Counted from the stretch's first letter, positions 18,381 to 27,262 are shown. The stretch is 64,000 bases of DNA from Rhizobium sp. Pop5 (GCF_024721175.1 NZ_CP099399.1:2914001-2978000); one strand, 5' to 3'. Program-made: numbers and translations. Notes: generated by a model not told the origin, from the sequence alone.

Positions 18381-20544
18381 TCGTTTCCGTGCTGATCGAA
18401 TCTTTTCGCGGTGGCGGGTGCGGCCCGGATTCGGCGAGGAAATCTGCTCGTACTTCGCTCGGCTCGTCGCCGACAACGCCGAATGTACAGCCGCCATTTA
18501 CGCCGTTAATTGCGGTTTCAACCGCAGCGATCGCCAGAAAATGTTGGAAGCCGTTCTGCAGCTTCCTCTCACAGACCAGGAGAAGGAGAACCTCGTAAGA
18601 TGGACGCCAACGCGCGACAGAATTCTTTGCGGGCACCTCATCGCGGTCGACCGAGTGAGCGGGCTTCGACGCTATTGCGCCGAATGCATCAAGGAAGGCG
18701 CTTACTCACGGGTATGGTGGACCTTCTCCCGCTTCGAGACCTGCCCTTTCCATGACACCTTGCTTACAGAAGAGAAGATGACGGCTTCCAAGGTCCGGTT
18801 CCCCTATTTCGGGTTCCATTCTGGCGGCATCGTGGCGCCTCCTCCACTCACGGAGCGAGGGGCGGCGAGCCTCGAAGGCTACGTCCTGCAACGCCTTGGC
18901 GCGGTTGAACCGGGGCTACAGAGGCCAATGCTCGACCGACATTCCTTGGACGCGATCCTCTCCATCGTTCCGCTCATCGGTCGCTTTCTTGCAAACCCGC
19001 GGTCTCGGGTCGCACCACCGCTCCGCGTCGGCGATGTCGGCGTCGGGTTCGACGCACTCGGATTTGACGAGGATCATTTCGAGAACCGCCTTTCGGCGTG
19101 GATCGCCGCCAATGCCGACGTGAACGCATTTAGCAGGGCATCGCAAGCCTACTTTGGCCACGCAGCCCATCTGTGGAACGAAAAGTCCTATGACGTTCCT
19201 ATGCAGCAAACTATCAACGCTGTGATGAACCGGGCCTGCGGACGATACGGCTCCCTTGCGAGAGCAATGCGTAACAAGGCTCTTGTCGGAATTCCCCCAA
19301 ACGGACGCGATGTTCAGCGCGAACTTGGCCTCACACCATATAGTCTCCGTGTCCTCGGTCAAAGGGTGAAGCTCGGTGTGGGGAGATCTGAGGACGGTGT
19401 GTTCGAATACACGCAGGAGATAATCGAAACTCTTCGTGGCGCGATAGAATCGCTGGTGCCAATCCAGGAAGTCGCGGCTTCACTCGGCTGCACCGTTGAA
19501 GAAGCGAACAGTATCTGTATCCTGATGGCAAAGAAAGGATGGCGAGGCGCTGTCGGTGTAAGAGTGGGCAGGAAAGTCGTGCGGCACGTTTTCCGGGCGG
19601 ATCTCGACGCTTTCGTGAACGCCCTCGAGAATTTACCCACGAAACCAGACGACATCGAAACCGTCGACATCGAAAGATTCGTCCGATTGTCCAGAAAGCG
19701 CACCATGACGGTGACGATGGCAGCTGTTCTAAGTGGTCGGGTGCCCGCGTTTAGAGGTCGATCGGGAGGCCTGCGGAATCTATTGTTCGCGAGGCCGCCT
19801 AGACGGGGTTTCGGAGGCAAACCTCCCCCCGTTGGGAAGCGAGATCTTCCGAAGGATACAATGCGCATCACGGAATTCACCGCGATAACAGGAATCACTT
19901 CTGCCGGCTTCAGGTTCCTTGTCCGGCAACAGCATCTCAGGCTTTACAGCTCTGATGTCCCCTTACTGATGCGAAGTTCGGCGGTGGCATTCCACAAGCG
20001 GTACGTGAACGTCGCCCGATACTCCGTTCTCGGAACGATTACGGTCGGGAGGGCGTCAAAGCTCCCGAAGCTCGGTCTGACGCCTGCCTTCCAATACAAG
20101 GATGTCCAGGCGATGGTCGTGGAAAGATCTGAGCTGGCCGCCAAGATCGGCCCATTGCGGAATTATTCACTCGAAGAACGAAAAAGATGGGATCAATTCC
20201 GCCGATACGGCGAGCGGAACTGCCCTTCGTTCACCATCCCGTCCATCATGGGCGATGGCGACATGATCATCTACACGTCCTCGCGCAAGATGTTCTTCCG
20301 CGTCATCTCGTTTCCGGACGAGTTGCTCGTCACGATCAGGCTACATCCTAGCGATACCCGCCGCGCCTGGCGCATCTATCGCGAAAACGAAGAGGCGATC
20401 CGAAGACTGCTTGTTTCGTTCCGGTGGATAGATGATGGCGAGTACACCGTCATACAGACCGCGGTTAAGGATTCGGCCGACATCGATGTCGTCACTCGGG
20501 AGATCGGCGAACTGACCGATTTCTTCCGGTACAAAATGCCGTAG
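18370..20544 (+). CDS. Long TniQ/TnsD-like target-selection protein
   Basis: 724 aa from ATG 18370, which overlaps the restored end of the TnsC-like gene; an upstream in-frame start at 18355 is less likely. The TniQ zinc finger is visible as C103-x2-C106 (YCAEC) and C125-x2-H128 (CPFH). The long C-terminal part has several helix-turn-helix-like segments, as in TnsD-type proteins that recognise a fixed chromosomal site. TniQ proteins bring the TnsC filament to the target. It is the last gene of the tns operon and is followed by a 14-bp stem hairpin. No tnsE- or Cas-like gene is adjacent, so targeting is probably by sequence recognition. Confidence 0.8.
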   Translation: MQHDRFRADRIFSRWRVRPGFGEEICSYFARLVADNAECTAAIYAVNCGFNRSDRQKMLEAVLQLPLTDQEKENLVRWTPTRDRILCGHLIAVDRVSGLRRYCAECIKEGAYSRVWWTFSRFETCPFHDTLLTEEKMTASKVRFPYFGFHSGGIVAPPPLTERGAASLEGYVLQRLGAVEPGLQRPMLDRHSLDAILSIVPLIGRFLANPRSRVAPPLRVGDVGVGFDALGFDEDHFENRLSAWIAANADVNAFSRASQAYFGHAAHLWNEKSYDVPMQQTINAVMNRACGRYGSLARAMRNKALVGIPPNGRDVQRELGLTPYSLRVLGQRVKLGVGRSEDGVFEYTQEIIETLRGAIESLVPIQEVAASLGCTVEEANSICILMAKKGWRGAVGVRVGRKVVRHVFRADLDAFVNALENLPTKPDDIETVDIERFVRLSRKRTMTVTMAAVLSGRVPAFRGRSGGLRNLLFARPPRRGFGGKPPPVGKRDLPKDTMRITEFTAITGITSAGFRFLVRQQHLRLYSSDVPLLMRSSAVAFHKRYVNVARYSVLGTITVGRASKLPKLGLTPAFQYKDVQAMVVERSELAAKIGPLRNYSLEERKRWDQFRRYGERNCPSFTIPSIMGDGDMIIYTSSRKMFFRVISFPDELLVTIRLHPSDTRRAWRIYRENEEAIRRLLVSFRWIDDGEYTVIQTAVKDSADIDVVTREIGELTDFFRYKMP

Positions 20545-20553
20545 TTGCAGGGA

Positions 20554-20592
20554 CCGAATGCGCCAGCACAATTCACAAGCTGGCGCATTCGG
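20554..20592. terminator. 14-bp stem hairpin after tniQ
   Basis: CCGAATGCGCCAGC (20554-20567) and its exact complement GCTGGCGCATTCGG (20579-20592) enclose an 11-nt loop, 10 bp after the TniQ stop. There is no long T-run, so termination may be partial or factor-assisted. Confidence 0.65.
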
Positions 20593-20631
20593 CAAATTCG
20601 GCTTTGATATTGGATCGACAACCGATTGCCG

Positions 20632-21510
20632 ATGGCAGATGCATTCGAATATCTCTGTGACGGTAGCACAGAGCCTGAAAGGATTCGCGTCGAGATTGGC
20701 GGAATGCTTGAGGCAAGTTCGAGATATGAGGCAGCATTGAACCAGAACAGCATCGTTGAAGGCGCAATCAGCAACCTCGCAAACTCCATGCGCATATTTG
20801 TCGAAGCGAACCTCCAGTTTCCAGGAACCTTCAAGGTCGATCGAGAGGAAGCGATCGATAATGTGGATCGGACCTTCGAGATGAAGTTGGAGAGATTTCA
20901 CACGCTCTACGACGTATCGAAGGATCTATTTCCATACTTCGACCATGCTGACACTTCGCTTCTGATCGCCGTCCGGAACGCAATCCACCACCGCAATCAT
21001 CCGCTGTTTCGCACACTTGATCATCGCCTTCACATTCAAGACGGACTGCAACGCTGGGGCGGCGCGTCGTTCTTGCTTGCAAGTCACCCGACCACTCACG
21101 GCGGTCAGATCACGATGTCACACTATGTGCGGCTGGACGACGTGGATTCCCGGCTGAATCCTTCAGTCGCCTCACCTTACCTCGATAGCTTCATCAGCGG
21201 CAGCAGAGCGGAGAAGCGTTTCAAGCTGATATACGAGGGACTGGCGTTGCGAGACATTCGAGAGCGGGCCTCGCGAGAGCGCTATCCCTCGGATCAGGTC
21301 TATCTTGATCTAATGCCTGTTTTCGTTTCCGCCGTCTGCAAGGTCTTCAAGGCAATGAAGGCAGCCAACATAGGATTCATTGGGTTCGATGCTGAGACGT
21401 ACCTTGAGCCGTTCACCTCGGAGTTAGAAGTCGATCTGGCCAGTCTCGAATTCAGACGGCTTTGGCTTCGAGGGTTCGGAGATATCGATTTGATCCCCAT
21501 ACCGGTCTGA
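20632..21510 (+). CDS. Unknown soluble protein with an RxxxxH (HEPN-like) motif
   Basis: 292 aa from ATG 20632 (an in-frame TTG at 20626 is an alternative). A mostly helical cytoplasmic protein. The stretch LLIAVRNAIHHRNHP near residue 116 contains R-x4-H, the signature spacing of HEPN ribonucleases, in a helical context typical of that fold; I cannot confirm the fold. It sits between the tns operon and a putative transposon end, the place where Tn7-like elements carry cargo. A defence or toxin-like role is possible but speculative. Confidence 0.55.
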   Translation: MADAFEYLCDGSTEPERIRVEIGGMLEASSRYEAALNQNSIVEGAISNLANSMRIFVEANLQFPGTFKVDREEAIDNVDRTFEMKLERFHTLYDVSKDLFPYFDHADTSLLIAVRNAIHHRNHPLFRTLDHRLHIQDGLQRWGGASFLLASHPTTHGGQITMSHYVRLDDVDSRLNPSVASPYLDSFISGSRAEKRFKLIYEGLALRDIRERASRERYPSDQVYLDLMPVFVSAVCKVFKAMKAANIGFIGFDAETYLEPFTSELEVDLASLEFRRLWLRGFGDIDLIPIPV

Positions 21511-21585
21511 CCGAGTTGTCGATCAAGGCGTCCAATTGGACCTTGCTCTCCGCAAGCAATTTCGATGGTTCGGGGGCGAAAATCG

Positions 21586-21713
21586 GAATCCGCACTTATG
21601 CATTCCGGAGGATCCCGAATACGGATTTATAGGTGCACAGTTCGGATTTATGAGTGCGTGAAGCGTGAAAACGCCAATGATTTCAGAAGTCATGAATCCG
21701 CGTTTATGTGGCG
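21586..21713. repeat. Four direct copies of a ~20-bp motif, putative TnsB-binding array
   Basis: Copies at 21586-21605 (GAATCCGCACTTATGCATTC), 21616-21636 (CGAATACGGATTTATAGGTGC), 21638-21658 (CAGTTCGGATTTATGAGTGCG) and 21694-21713 (GAATCCGCGTTTATGTGGCG) are all in the same orientation. Spacing of the TTAT core is about 31, 21 and 56 bp. The core is in the opposite orientation upstream of tnsA. Multiple spaced TnsB sites are the hallmark of a Tn7-type end. Confidence 0.55.
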
Positions 21714-21733
21714 AGGCAGATCTGTCCAGCCCG

Positions 21734-23010
21734 GAGACATAGGTAACAGATCGTACCTAAGACATGGGTGACAACCTCGTGCCGAACGGGTTGTCGATGG
21801 TTTGTAAGGTCCTCTGCTCCAGGTCGATATATCCGAGATCATAGTGCATGAAGCTGACGAGCCAAATACCGTCGTCGACTTCCTTGATGCCGAGTTTCTG
21901 TCCGGCCAGCACGGTGGAGATATTGATCTTCTTGCGGTGCATGCAGATGCGGCCGCAATTGGTCACCAGTGCGTCACGGTCGTGGAACGGATAATCGATC
22001 TCCGGTAGCCCGTTATATCGGCGCGCCGATGGCGTGTAGAGATCGACCGGCACCTTCATCGCCAGGGCTTCATGCGGCCGTTCGGTATTGAATTCGCTGA
22101 CGAATGCATCGAAGCGGGCCTGCTGCTGTAGGATATTTTTGCCGGGTGGACGCGTCGCCTCTTTCTTCAGCGTCAGGTGCATGCGCTCATGCCGGCCATT
22201 CTCTTGCGGATGGCCCGGCCTGATGCGCTCGAGGCCGATGCCGAGCCGCAGCCACCAGACCGACAGCTTCGACAGATTGTAGAGGCCGTTGGGACTGGCG
22301 AATGGCAGGCCGTTGTCGCTGCGGATGGCATCCGGCAGACCGCGTTCGGCAAACAATCGGCGGAACGCCTCGAACACACCCACCTCCTTTGTCGATTCGA
22401 AGGCCTCGCAGGCGAGCAGGAAGCGTGACATCTGGTCGGTGACCGTCAGCGGGTAACAGTATCGGCCGTCACCGAGCTTGAACTCGCCCTTGAAGTCGGC
22501 ACACCACAGATCGTTCGGCAGCAATGCTTGCGATAGGGCCGTTCCCTCAGCCCGAAAGCGGTGTCGCCTGCGGGCATGAGCGACCAGCCCGTGCCGGTCG
22601 AGCACCGCGTGCACCGTGCTCTTGGCGGGAATGCGCACATCGCCGGCCAGGCGCTTGACCAGCAGTTCTCTGATCTTCCTGGCACCCCAATGCGGCTTGT
22701 TCTTCTTGCACGAGATGATCATCGCCTCGACCGGCTCAGGCAGTTGATTGGCGTAACGCACCGGCCGGCGAGACCGATCCGTCAGCGCCTCCAGGCCATC
22801 ATCCTTGTAGCGGTTGAAGATCTTGTAACCGGTCTTGCGCGAGATGCCGAACTCCCGGCACACATCGCTCATGCCTTCGCCCTCAAGCAGCCGGGCGACA
22901 AAACGTAGACGTTCCTCCATCACCGAAGTCTCTTTCCACGGCATCAACACCTCCCGCCAAAACCGAAAAGTGTTACCCATGTCTCCGGTACAAAACGTCA
23001 CCTATGTCTC
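21734..23010. mobile_element. IS481-family insertion sequence
   Basis: About 1.28 kb with imperfect terminal inverted repeats: GAGACATAGGTAAC at 21734-21747 matches the complement of GTCACCTATGTCTC at 22997-23010 in 13 of 14 positions. A second inner pair (GACATGGGTGAC near 21761 and GTTACCCATGTC near 22972) extends the similarity. It contains one transposase gene. I found no clear target duplication. It is inserted between the four-copy motif array and two inverted copies of the same motif. Confidence 0.8.
21757..22944 (-). CDS. IS481-family transposase
   Basis: 395 aa from the ATG at 22944 (protein begins MPWKETSVMEER, usual for this group; an upstream GTG at 23001 lies in the terminal repeat). 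The N-terminal helix-turn-helix (MSDVCREFGISRKTGYKIFN) is followed by an rve-type catalytic core: DFKGEF with the first Asp, SDNGLPFAS with the second Asp and HPQENGRHERMH with the Glu. All three DDE residues are present, so the element may be active. The C-terminal ~100 residues are the usual extension of long IS481 transposases. Confidence 0.9.
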   Translation of the reverse strand: MPWKETSVMEERLRFVARLLEGEGMSDVCREFGISRKTGYKIFNRYKDDGLEALTDRSRRPVRYANQLPEPVEAMIISCKKNKPHWGARKIRELLVKRLAGDVRIPAKSTVHAVLDRHGLVAHARRRHRFRAEGTALSQALLPNDLWCADFKGEFKLGDGRYCYPLTVTDQMSRFLLACEAFESTKEVGVFEAFRRLFAERGLPDAIRSDNGLPFASPNGLYNLSKLSVWWLRLGIGLERIRPGHPQENGRHERMHLTLKKEATRPPGKNILQQQARFDAFVSEFNTERPHEALAMKVPVDLYTPSARRYNGLPEIDYPFHDRDALVTNCGRICMHRKKINISTVLAGQKLGIKEVDDGIWLVSFMHYDLGYIDLEQRTLQTIDNPFGTRLSPMS

Positions 23011-23034
23011 AGGTCGGGCATTCCTAATCTGGAT

Positions 23035-23075
23035 CGCCACATAACCGCGGACTGTGACACCACTAAGCGCGGACT
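23035..23075. repeat. Two inverted copies of the putative TnsB motif right of the IS
   Basis: CCACATAACCGCGGACT (23037-23053) and CCACTAAGCGCGGACT (23060-23075) are tandem with a 23-bp period. Their complements (AGTCCGCGGTTATGTGG) match the fourth array copy at 21698-21713 in 15 of 16 core positions, in opposite orientation. They share orientation with the motifs upstream of tnsA. A further TGTGCAGATGGG, read on the minus strand from 23095, could be a Tn7-type terminus. Confidence 0.45.
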
Positions 23076-23176
23076 GATCAGAACCCATCTGCACAGTCTC
23101 TGCTCCCGAGGACATGACGCCAAAGCTGGGTTTCCAGTTTGCACCAGGCCTCGCAGCGATGTCGTATTAATGCCGG

Positions 23177-24040
23177 TCAGCTTGCCGGATTGCGCGCGGT
23201 GACGATCCACGCCGCGCCGTCGATCATCACCGACCGCTCGCCAGTACAGCCCGCGAAGACGGCACGAACCGCAGCCGAGGCGCGGACGCGGATATCGTCG
23301 GGCTGATCAACGAGAGAACGTGCCAGCGGGCCGACCTCGAGTGTCATCTTCACCGCGTCGTCGAGCGCCGCATCCCGCGTCTCCCCCTTGCCGAATGGGA
23401 TTGAGGCATCGAAGGGCGCGATAGCGACGTCGGTGAAGCCAGCCGTCGTTAGAATACGCGCCACACGTCCTTGATCGCCAAACGAGAACGGGCCGGGCGC
23501 TTCAGGACCGGGCGGCGTCATCGGCGGGATGATGCCTTTCATCGCACCCATCGGCAAACGCACCCAATCGTTCTCGGCTATGCTGCGCCAGCAGACGAAA
23601 GCGACCCGGCCGCCCGGCCGGAGCGCGCGGCGCATATGAGTGAAGGCCGCCGCGGGATCGTCAAAGAACATCACCCCGAAACGCGAGAACAGAATGTCGA
23701 ACGCCCCCTTTGGAAGCTCGGCGCTGCTGGCGTCGGCCACTTGGAACATGGCCGACGAATGCTGCGGTGCTAGCGCGCGCGCTCTATCGATCAGCGGCTC
23801 GGATATGTCCACGCCTAGCACATGGCCTCCCGCGCCGACGCGACCGGCTAAGTCCAGACTAGACGCCCCCGCGCCGCAGCCGATGTCCAGTACGCGTTCA
23901 CCCGCGACGGGCGCGGCGGCCTCGATCGCGGCCTGGCCAAACACCGCCATCATGGCATCGAGCCGGGCCTGGTAGGCGACCCAGCGCTCCCCGCTTTGGC
24001 CTTTCCAGTCGGCTACGTGATAAGCATCTTTCTCTGTCAT
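23177..24040 (-). CDS. Class I SAM-dependent methyltransferase
   Basis: 287 aa. The Rossmann glycine motif VLDIGCGAGA is near residue 50, followed by an acidic ribose-binding residue in LGVDIS, motif II-like VADASSAELP and the post-I LRPGGRVAFVCW strand. The fold is that of UbiE/COQ5-type small-molecule methyltransferases; the substrate cannot be told. It lies 36 bp downstream of a TetR regulator on the same strand, so the two are likely co-transcribed. It begins the ordinary flank to the right of the mobile region. Confidence 0.8.
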   Translation of the reverse strand: MTEKDAYHVADWKGQSGERWVAYQARLDAMMAVFGQAAIEAAAPVAGERVLDIGCGAGASSLDLAGRVGAGGHVLGVDISEPLIDRARALAPQHSSAMFQVADASSAELPKGAFDILFSRFGVMFFDDPAAAFTHMRRALRPGGRVAFVCWRSIAENDWVRLPMGAMKGIIPPMTPPGPEAPGPFSFGDQGRVARILTTAGFTDVAIAPFDASIPFGKGETRDAALDDAVKMTLEVGPLARSLVDQPDDIRVRASAAVRAVFAGCTGERSVMIDGAAWIVTARNPAS

Positions 24041-24076
24041 GCCATGGCCCTTGTTCTGATCCGTTCTTTAACCGGG

Positions 24077-24727
24077 CTATCCCCGCGCCTGGTCGTTGCG
24101 ACCGTGCGCGGCGATGAACATGGCGACGGCCGACCGGCAATAGGATTCGATCTCGTTGTCGTCCTCTGCTCTCGCCTCATCGAAGCGCGCGATAAGCAGT
24201 AGATCGGAGCCTTTGAAAAGCGCGGCAAACAAGCGGGCAGACTGGAGAGGATCGGGCACGTTTAGAACCGCCTTCGCGTGCAACTGGCGCAACAGGGCCT
24301 CGATTTGGGCGATGATATGGGCGGGGCCGGCTTCGTAATGGAGCTTGCTCAACGACTTTTGACTCGTGACGTCGGCCATGACCATGGCTTCGACACCGCG
24401 CACGTCTGGGCGCAACAGCGTGCGAAGCAGCGATGATCCCACCGCCATGAGCTGAACTTCGGCCGAACCGTCGACTCCTTCAAAAAGGGCCTGTGGTATC
24501 AGCTGCTGGCAGCGCGCCGAAAACGCCGCGCCAAACAGCGCTTCCTTATTCTCGAAGTGCCGATAGATGCTGAGCTTGGAGATCTTCGCTCGCTGGGCGA
24601 CCTTGTCCAAGGTCGTCGCTTGGAAACCCAATTCCGCGAAAAGTTCGCCCGCGGCGTCGACAATCGTTTGGCCGAGCGCCTCATTGGCGGGCCTGCCGCG
24701 CCGTGCGCGGATGTTTTCTTCGGGCAT
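24077..24727 (-). CDS. TetR-family transcriptional regulator
   Basis: 216 aa. The N-terminal helix-turn-helix is clear: GRPANEALGQTIVDAAGELF, then TTLDKVAQRAKISKLSIYRH and FENKEALFGAAF, positions about 11-65. The C-terminal ligand-binding domain is helical (about 80-216). It is divergent from a thioredoxin-reductase-like gene, with an inverted repeat in the spacer, so it most likely represses that gene and itself in response to a small molecule. The downstream methyltransferase is probably in the same transcript. Confidence 0.85.
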   Translation of the reverse strand: MPEENIRARRGRPANEALGQTIVDAAGELFAELGFQATTLDKVAQRAKISKLSIYRHFENKEALFGAAFSARCQQLIPQALFEGVDGSAEVQLMAVGSSLLRTLLRPDVRGVEAMVMADVTSQKSLSKLHYEAGPAHIIAQIEALLRQLHAKAVLNVPDPLQSARLFAALFKGSDLLLIARFDEARAEDDNEIESYCRSAVAMFIAAHGRNDQARG

Positions 24728-24746
24728 GGCAATTAAGATCCTTGAC

Positions 24747-24774
24747 AGTATCCTTATTCTGGATTTACGATACT
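24747..24774. promoter_or_regulatory. Inverted repeat in the TetR/oxidoreductase divergent spacer
   Basis: AGTATC (24747-24752) and GATACT (24769-24774) form a 6-bp dyad with a 16-bp spacer, about 20 bp upstream of the tetR start and within the 200-bp divergent spacer. Position and symmetry fit a TetR operator; no -35/-10 is assigned with confidence. Confidence 0.4.
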
Positions 24775-24927
24775 ACGCAGTTACAAAAATTCCAAGAGTG
24801 GATTTCATCATGTCCGCCAATTCAAGTTTCCCTTGGACGCACAGCGATCTCGAATGCGCATCACTGGACAATATTGCGCGCCAGGCTCAGCCCAACCGCC
24901 TCCATCCACAACACGGAGCCCATCACT

Positions 24928-25821
24928 ATGGATGACGTCATCATCATCGGCGGCAGCTTTGCTGGCCTAGCCGCCGCCCTGCAGCTCGGCCGCGCCCGCC
25001 GCAAGGTCACCGTTCTCGATACCGGCCTGCCGCGCAATCGTTTCGCCCGCCATTCGCATGGTCTGCTCGGCCACGATCACAAGCCGCCGCTAGACATCCT
25101 GGCCGGGGCACGGCAGCAACTGGCGCGTTATCCCACGGTCAGACTCGTGAACGCTCGGGCCGACAGCATCTCCGGCATCATCGACAATTTCTTCGTCGTC
25201 ACTGGAGAGGGCGAAAGCCTCGGCGCGCGCCGACTGATCCTGAGCTATGGCGTCGCTGACCAGATGCCTGATGTTCCAGGCTTCGCCGAAAGCTGGGGAA
25301 CATCGATCGTGCCCTGCCCCTATTGTGATGGTTTTGAAGTCGCCGACCAGCATTGGGGCCTCGTCTGGTCCGGCCCGCCGTCGCACAACTATGTCAGGCT
25401 GTACCACGACTGGACCGAATCGTTGACGGTCTTCGCCGATGGTCACGACATTTCACCCGATATCCGCGCCGATCTGGCGCGCCGCAACATACCTGTCGTT
25501 GATGGCCGGATCGCCGAAATCGCCCATCACCAGGGCCATATCACCACCGTTAATCTCGAGAGCGGCCGCAATGCTGGCGTCGACATCCTGTTCGCCCATC
25601 CGCGGAACAAGCCCTCGGCAAACCTGCATGAACCACTGGGCCTCGCCACGGTCGCCACCCCCTTCGGTATGGCCCTGAGGGTGGACGAGCGCCGCGAAAC
25701 CAGCACGCCGGGCGTCTACGCCGCCGGTGATCTTGCCAACCCGGCGATGGCATCGGTCACCACCGCGATATCCCAGGGCGCGACGGCGGGCATCTCGGCC
25801 CAGCAGTCGATGCTGGTTTGA
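24928..25821 (+). CDS. Thioredoxin-reductase-like NAD(P)/FAD oxidoreductase
   Basis: 297 aa from the ATG at 24928 (MDDVIIIGGSFAG). FAD is bound by the N-terminal GGSFAGLAAA motif. The central redox-active pair is PCPYCDG (C-x2-C, near residue 132), as in TrxB-type enzymes. The C-terminal FAD motif VYAAGDLA is near residue 270. Length matches the short thioredoxin-reductase-fold oxidoreductases common beside TetR genes. The middle NADPH-binding Rossmann motif is weak (WGLVWSGPPSHN), so the electron donor or partner may be unusual. Probably controlled by the divergent TetR. Confidence 0.82.
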   Translation: MDDVIIIGGSFAGLAAALQLGRARRKVTVLDTGLPRNRFARHSHGLLGHDHKPPLDILAGARQQLARYPTVRLVNARADSISGIIDNFFVVTGEGESLGARRLILSYGVADQMPDVPGFAESWGTSIVPCPYCDGFEVADQHWGLVWSGPPSHNYVRLYHDWTESLTVFADGHDISPDIRADLARRNIPVVDGRIAEIAHHQGHITTVNLESGRNAGVDILFAHPRNKPSANLHEPLGLATVATPFGMALRVDERRETSTPGVYAAGDLANPAMASVTTAISQGATAGISAQQSMLV

Positions 25822-26025
25822 GAAGACACACACGGAGTTCGAACGTCTAACCGCTCCGGAAAACTCGTTGTTTCAACATTGGCGAATTGCGGCCGCAGCC
25901 GGCGTTAGCACGGTGTTAGCGTAAGTCACCTACCATAGTGGCACTATTGGAAACCCGGTTTGTCCGTTGCAACAGGGACATGGAATGGTGACGACACCGG
26001 AAACGCCACGGCTTACGGAGATTAC

Positions 26026-26352
26026 ATGAAACCGGTTCTAACCAGCCTGATATTGTCGTCTGCCATGCTGCTATCCAGCCTGTCGGGTTTCGCCGCTTCC
26101 GGCGGATGGCAGTCGGATGGGCAAGGCACGAGATACTGGCACGTCACTCCACCGCCCGGGCAATGCAATATAAGTCAGGCGAAAAACCGGGCGCTTCGGG
26201 CCGGCATCTATCGTAGCGAGATCATACAGCAGGATGAGAATATCATCGTGCTCAGAGGTCTGGATCAATCGGGCGACCGGCGAACGATCGGTTTCGGCAA
26301 CATCAGGGGATGCCCTGAGTTGGAAGGCTATGAGGAAAACCCGAACTTCTGA
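26026..26352 (+). CDS. Small secreted protein of unknown function
   Basis: 108 aa from ATG 26026, preceded by GGAG at 7 bp. The first ~23 residues are a Sec signal peptide (MKPVLTSLILSSAMLLSSLS then GFAA-S cleavage region). The mature part is about 85 residues with two cysteines (QCNIS, RGCPEL) that could form a disulphide in the periplasm. Neighbours give no functional hint. An upstream in-frame start at 25960 is unlikely because it would bury the signal peptide. Confidence 0.7.
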   Translation: MKPVLTSLILSSAMLLSSLSGFAASGGWQSDGQGTRYWHVTPPPGQCNISQAKNRALRAGIYRSEIIQQDENIIVLRGLDQSGDRRTIGFGNIRGCPELEGYEENPNF

Positions 26353-26617
26353 GGGCGTGGTTAAAGCCGACCATCGCCGTTACTGGCGCCGGCAACTGAT
26401 TGCATAGCGCACCGCCGAGAAAGTTCTGATGTTAGGCATCCGCCAAAGCTGATGCTGGCGACGATCAGGCCTGTGGCAACTGACCAGGCCACCTGGCCAG
26501 TGATTCCCATGCAGTTCCACAGATATTGCCGCCCCGGGGGTCATGGCTTGCCTCCGCGATACCAGGGATGGTTCGGATCGAGCGGTGACCCAGCGCGGAG
26601 CGCGATTCGTGTGGTTC

Positions 26618-26986
26618 TCACTTATGCTGAGTTAGCGATACCGCGGCAGCGGAATCCTGATCGGGATTGCCGGCGCACTCTTTGGACCTCGCCTCAATGG
26701 GAGGCTGGTCACCGCTTATCGCTTCGCTCTTTCTCTCTTCGCGCCAGATAAAGAAGCTCAGTACTGGATCTGCAAGTATGAACTCCCGGTGGGGCCCGTT
26801 CTTTTGCACTTCCCGCCACGAACGAGTAAGCATGTAGCTCGCAACACTGAACGGGAACAGCGCCAACATAGCAATGCTAATGATAATCGGCAGAGGCTGG
26901 TGTATGTCTTGCCCCCGCAGTGCGAACGCCCCCAGGAGGCAAAGAAAGAAGGCAATTAGGCAGATAATGTTTATGCGTTTTGTCAC
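26618..26986 (-). CDS. Small two-helix membrane protein
   Basis: 122 aa from the GTG at 26986, which has AGAGGG upstream; an in-frame start at 27070 would give 150 aa. Two predicted membrane helices (INIICLIAFFLCLLGAFAL and LPIIISIAMLALFPFSVASY) are followed by a polar C-terminal half with WREERKSE. No family is recognised. Convergent neighbours and roughly 270-bp gaps on either side make it a single-gene unit. Confidence 0.55.
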   Translation of the reverse strand: MTKRINIICLIAFFLCLLGAFALRGQDIHQPLPIIISIAMLALFPFSVASYMLTRSWREVQKNGPHREFILADPVLSFFIWREERKSEAISGDQPPIEARSKECAGNPDQDSAAAVSLTQHK

Positions 26987-27262
26987 GCGACCCTCTCTGC
27001 CGTATTCTTCCTCTAAGGCTAATGCGAATACCTTCGGGTGCAAGATAACGCCGAGAAGAGAACTCCGCAATGATCGCAGGATTGATCCTCTGTGTCTCGC
27101 TAACGGCCACCCACGGCGACACTGTCAAATGCGACCGGCAGAACAAACCGCTTTGCTGCATAAAATCCGCCCGTTAGCAATTTGTTGACCATAAACTGGC
27201 TTTACTAATCCCGATGGCTGCGGCGTTCCCGCCCGTCGTCGCGTGTTTGGTGTAAGACGGGA

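Noticed and set aside
18381..18598. C-terminal tail of TnsC in the annotated frame
   Set aside because: Composition is unnatural (Ser/Arg/Cys-rich) and it overlaps the well-supported TniQ start; the +1 frame gives a better end at 18380.
21586..21713. CRISPR array
   Set aside because: Repeat copies are imperfect, only ~20 bp, with irregular spacing (31, 21, 56 bp) and no cas gene; a transposase-binding array is the better reading.
26452..26751. 99-codon plus-strand frame
   Set aside because: No ribosome site, and it overlaps the minus-strand membrane-protein gene, which has natural hydrophobic segments.
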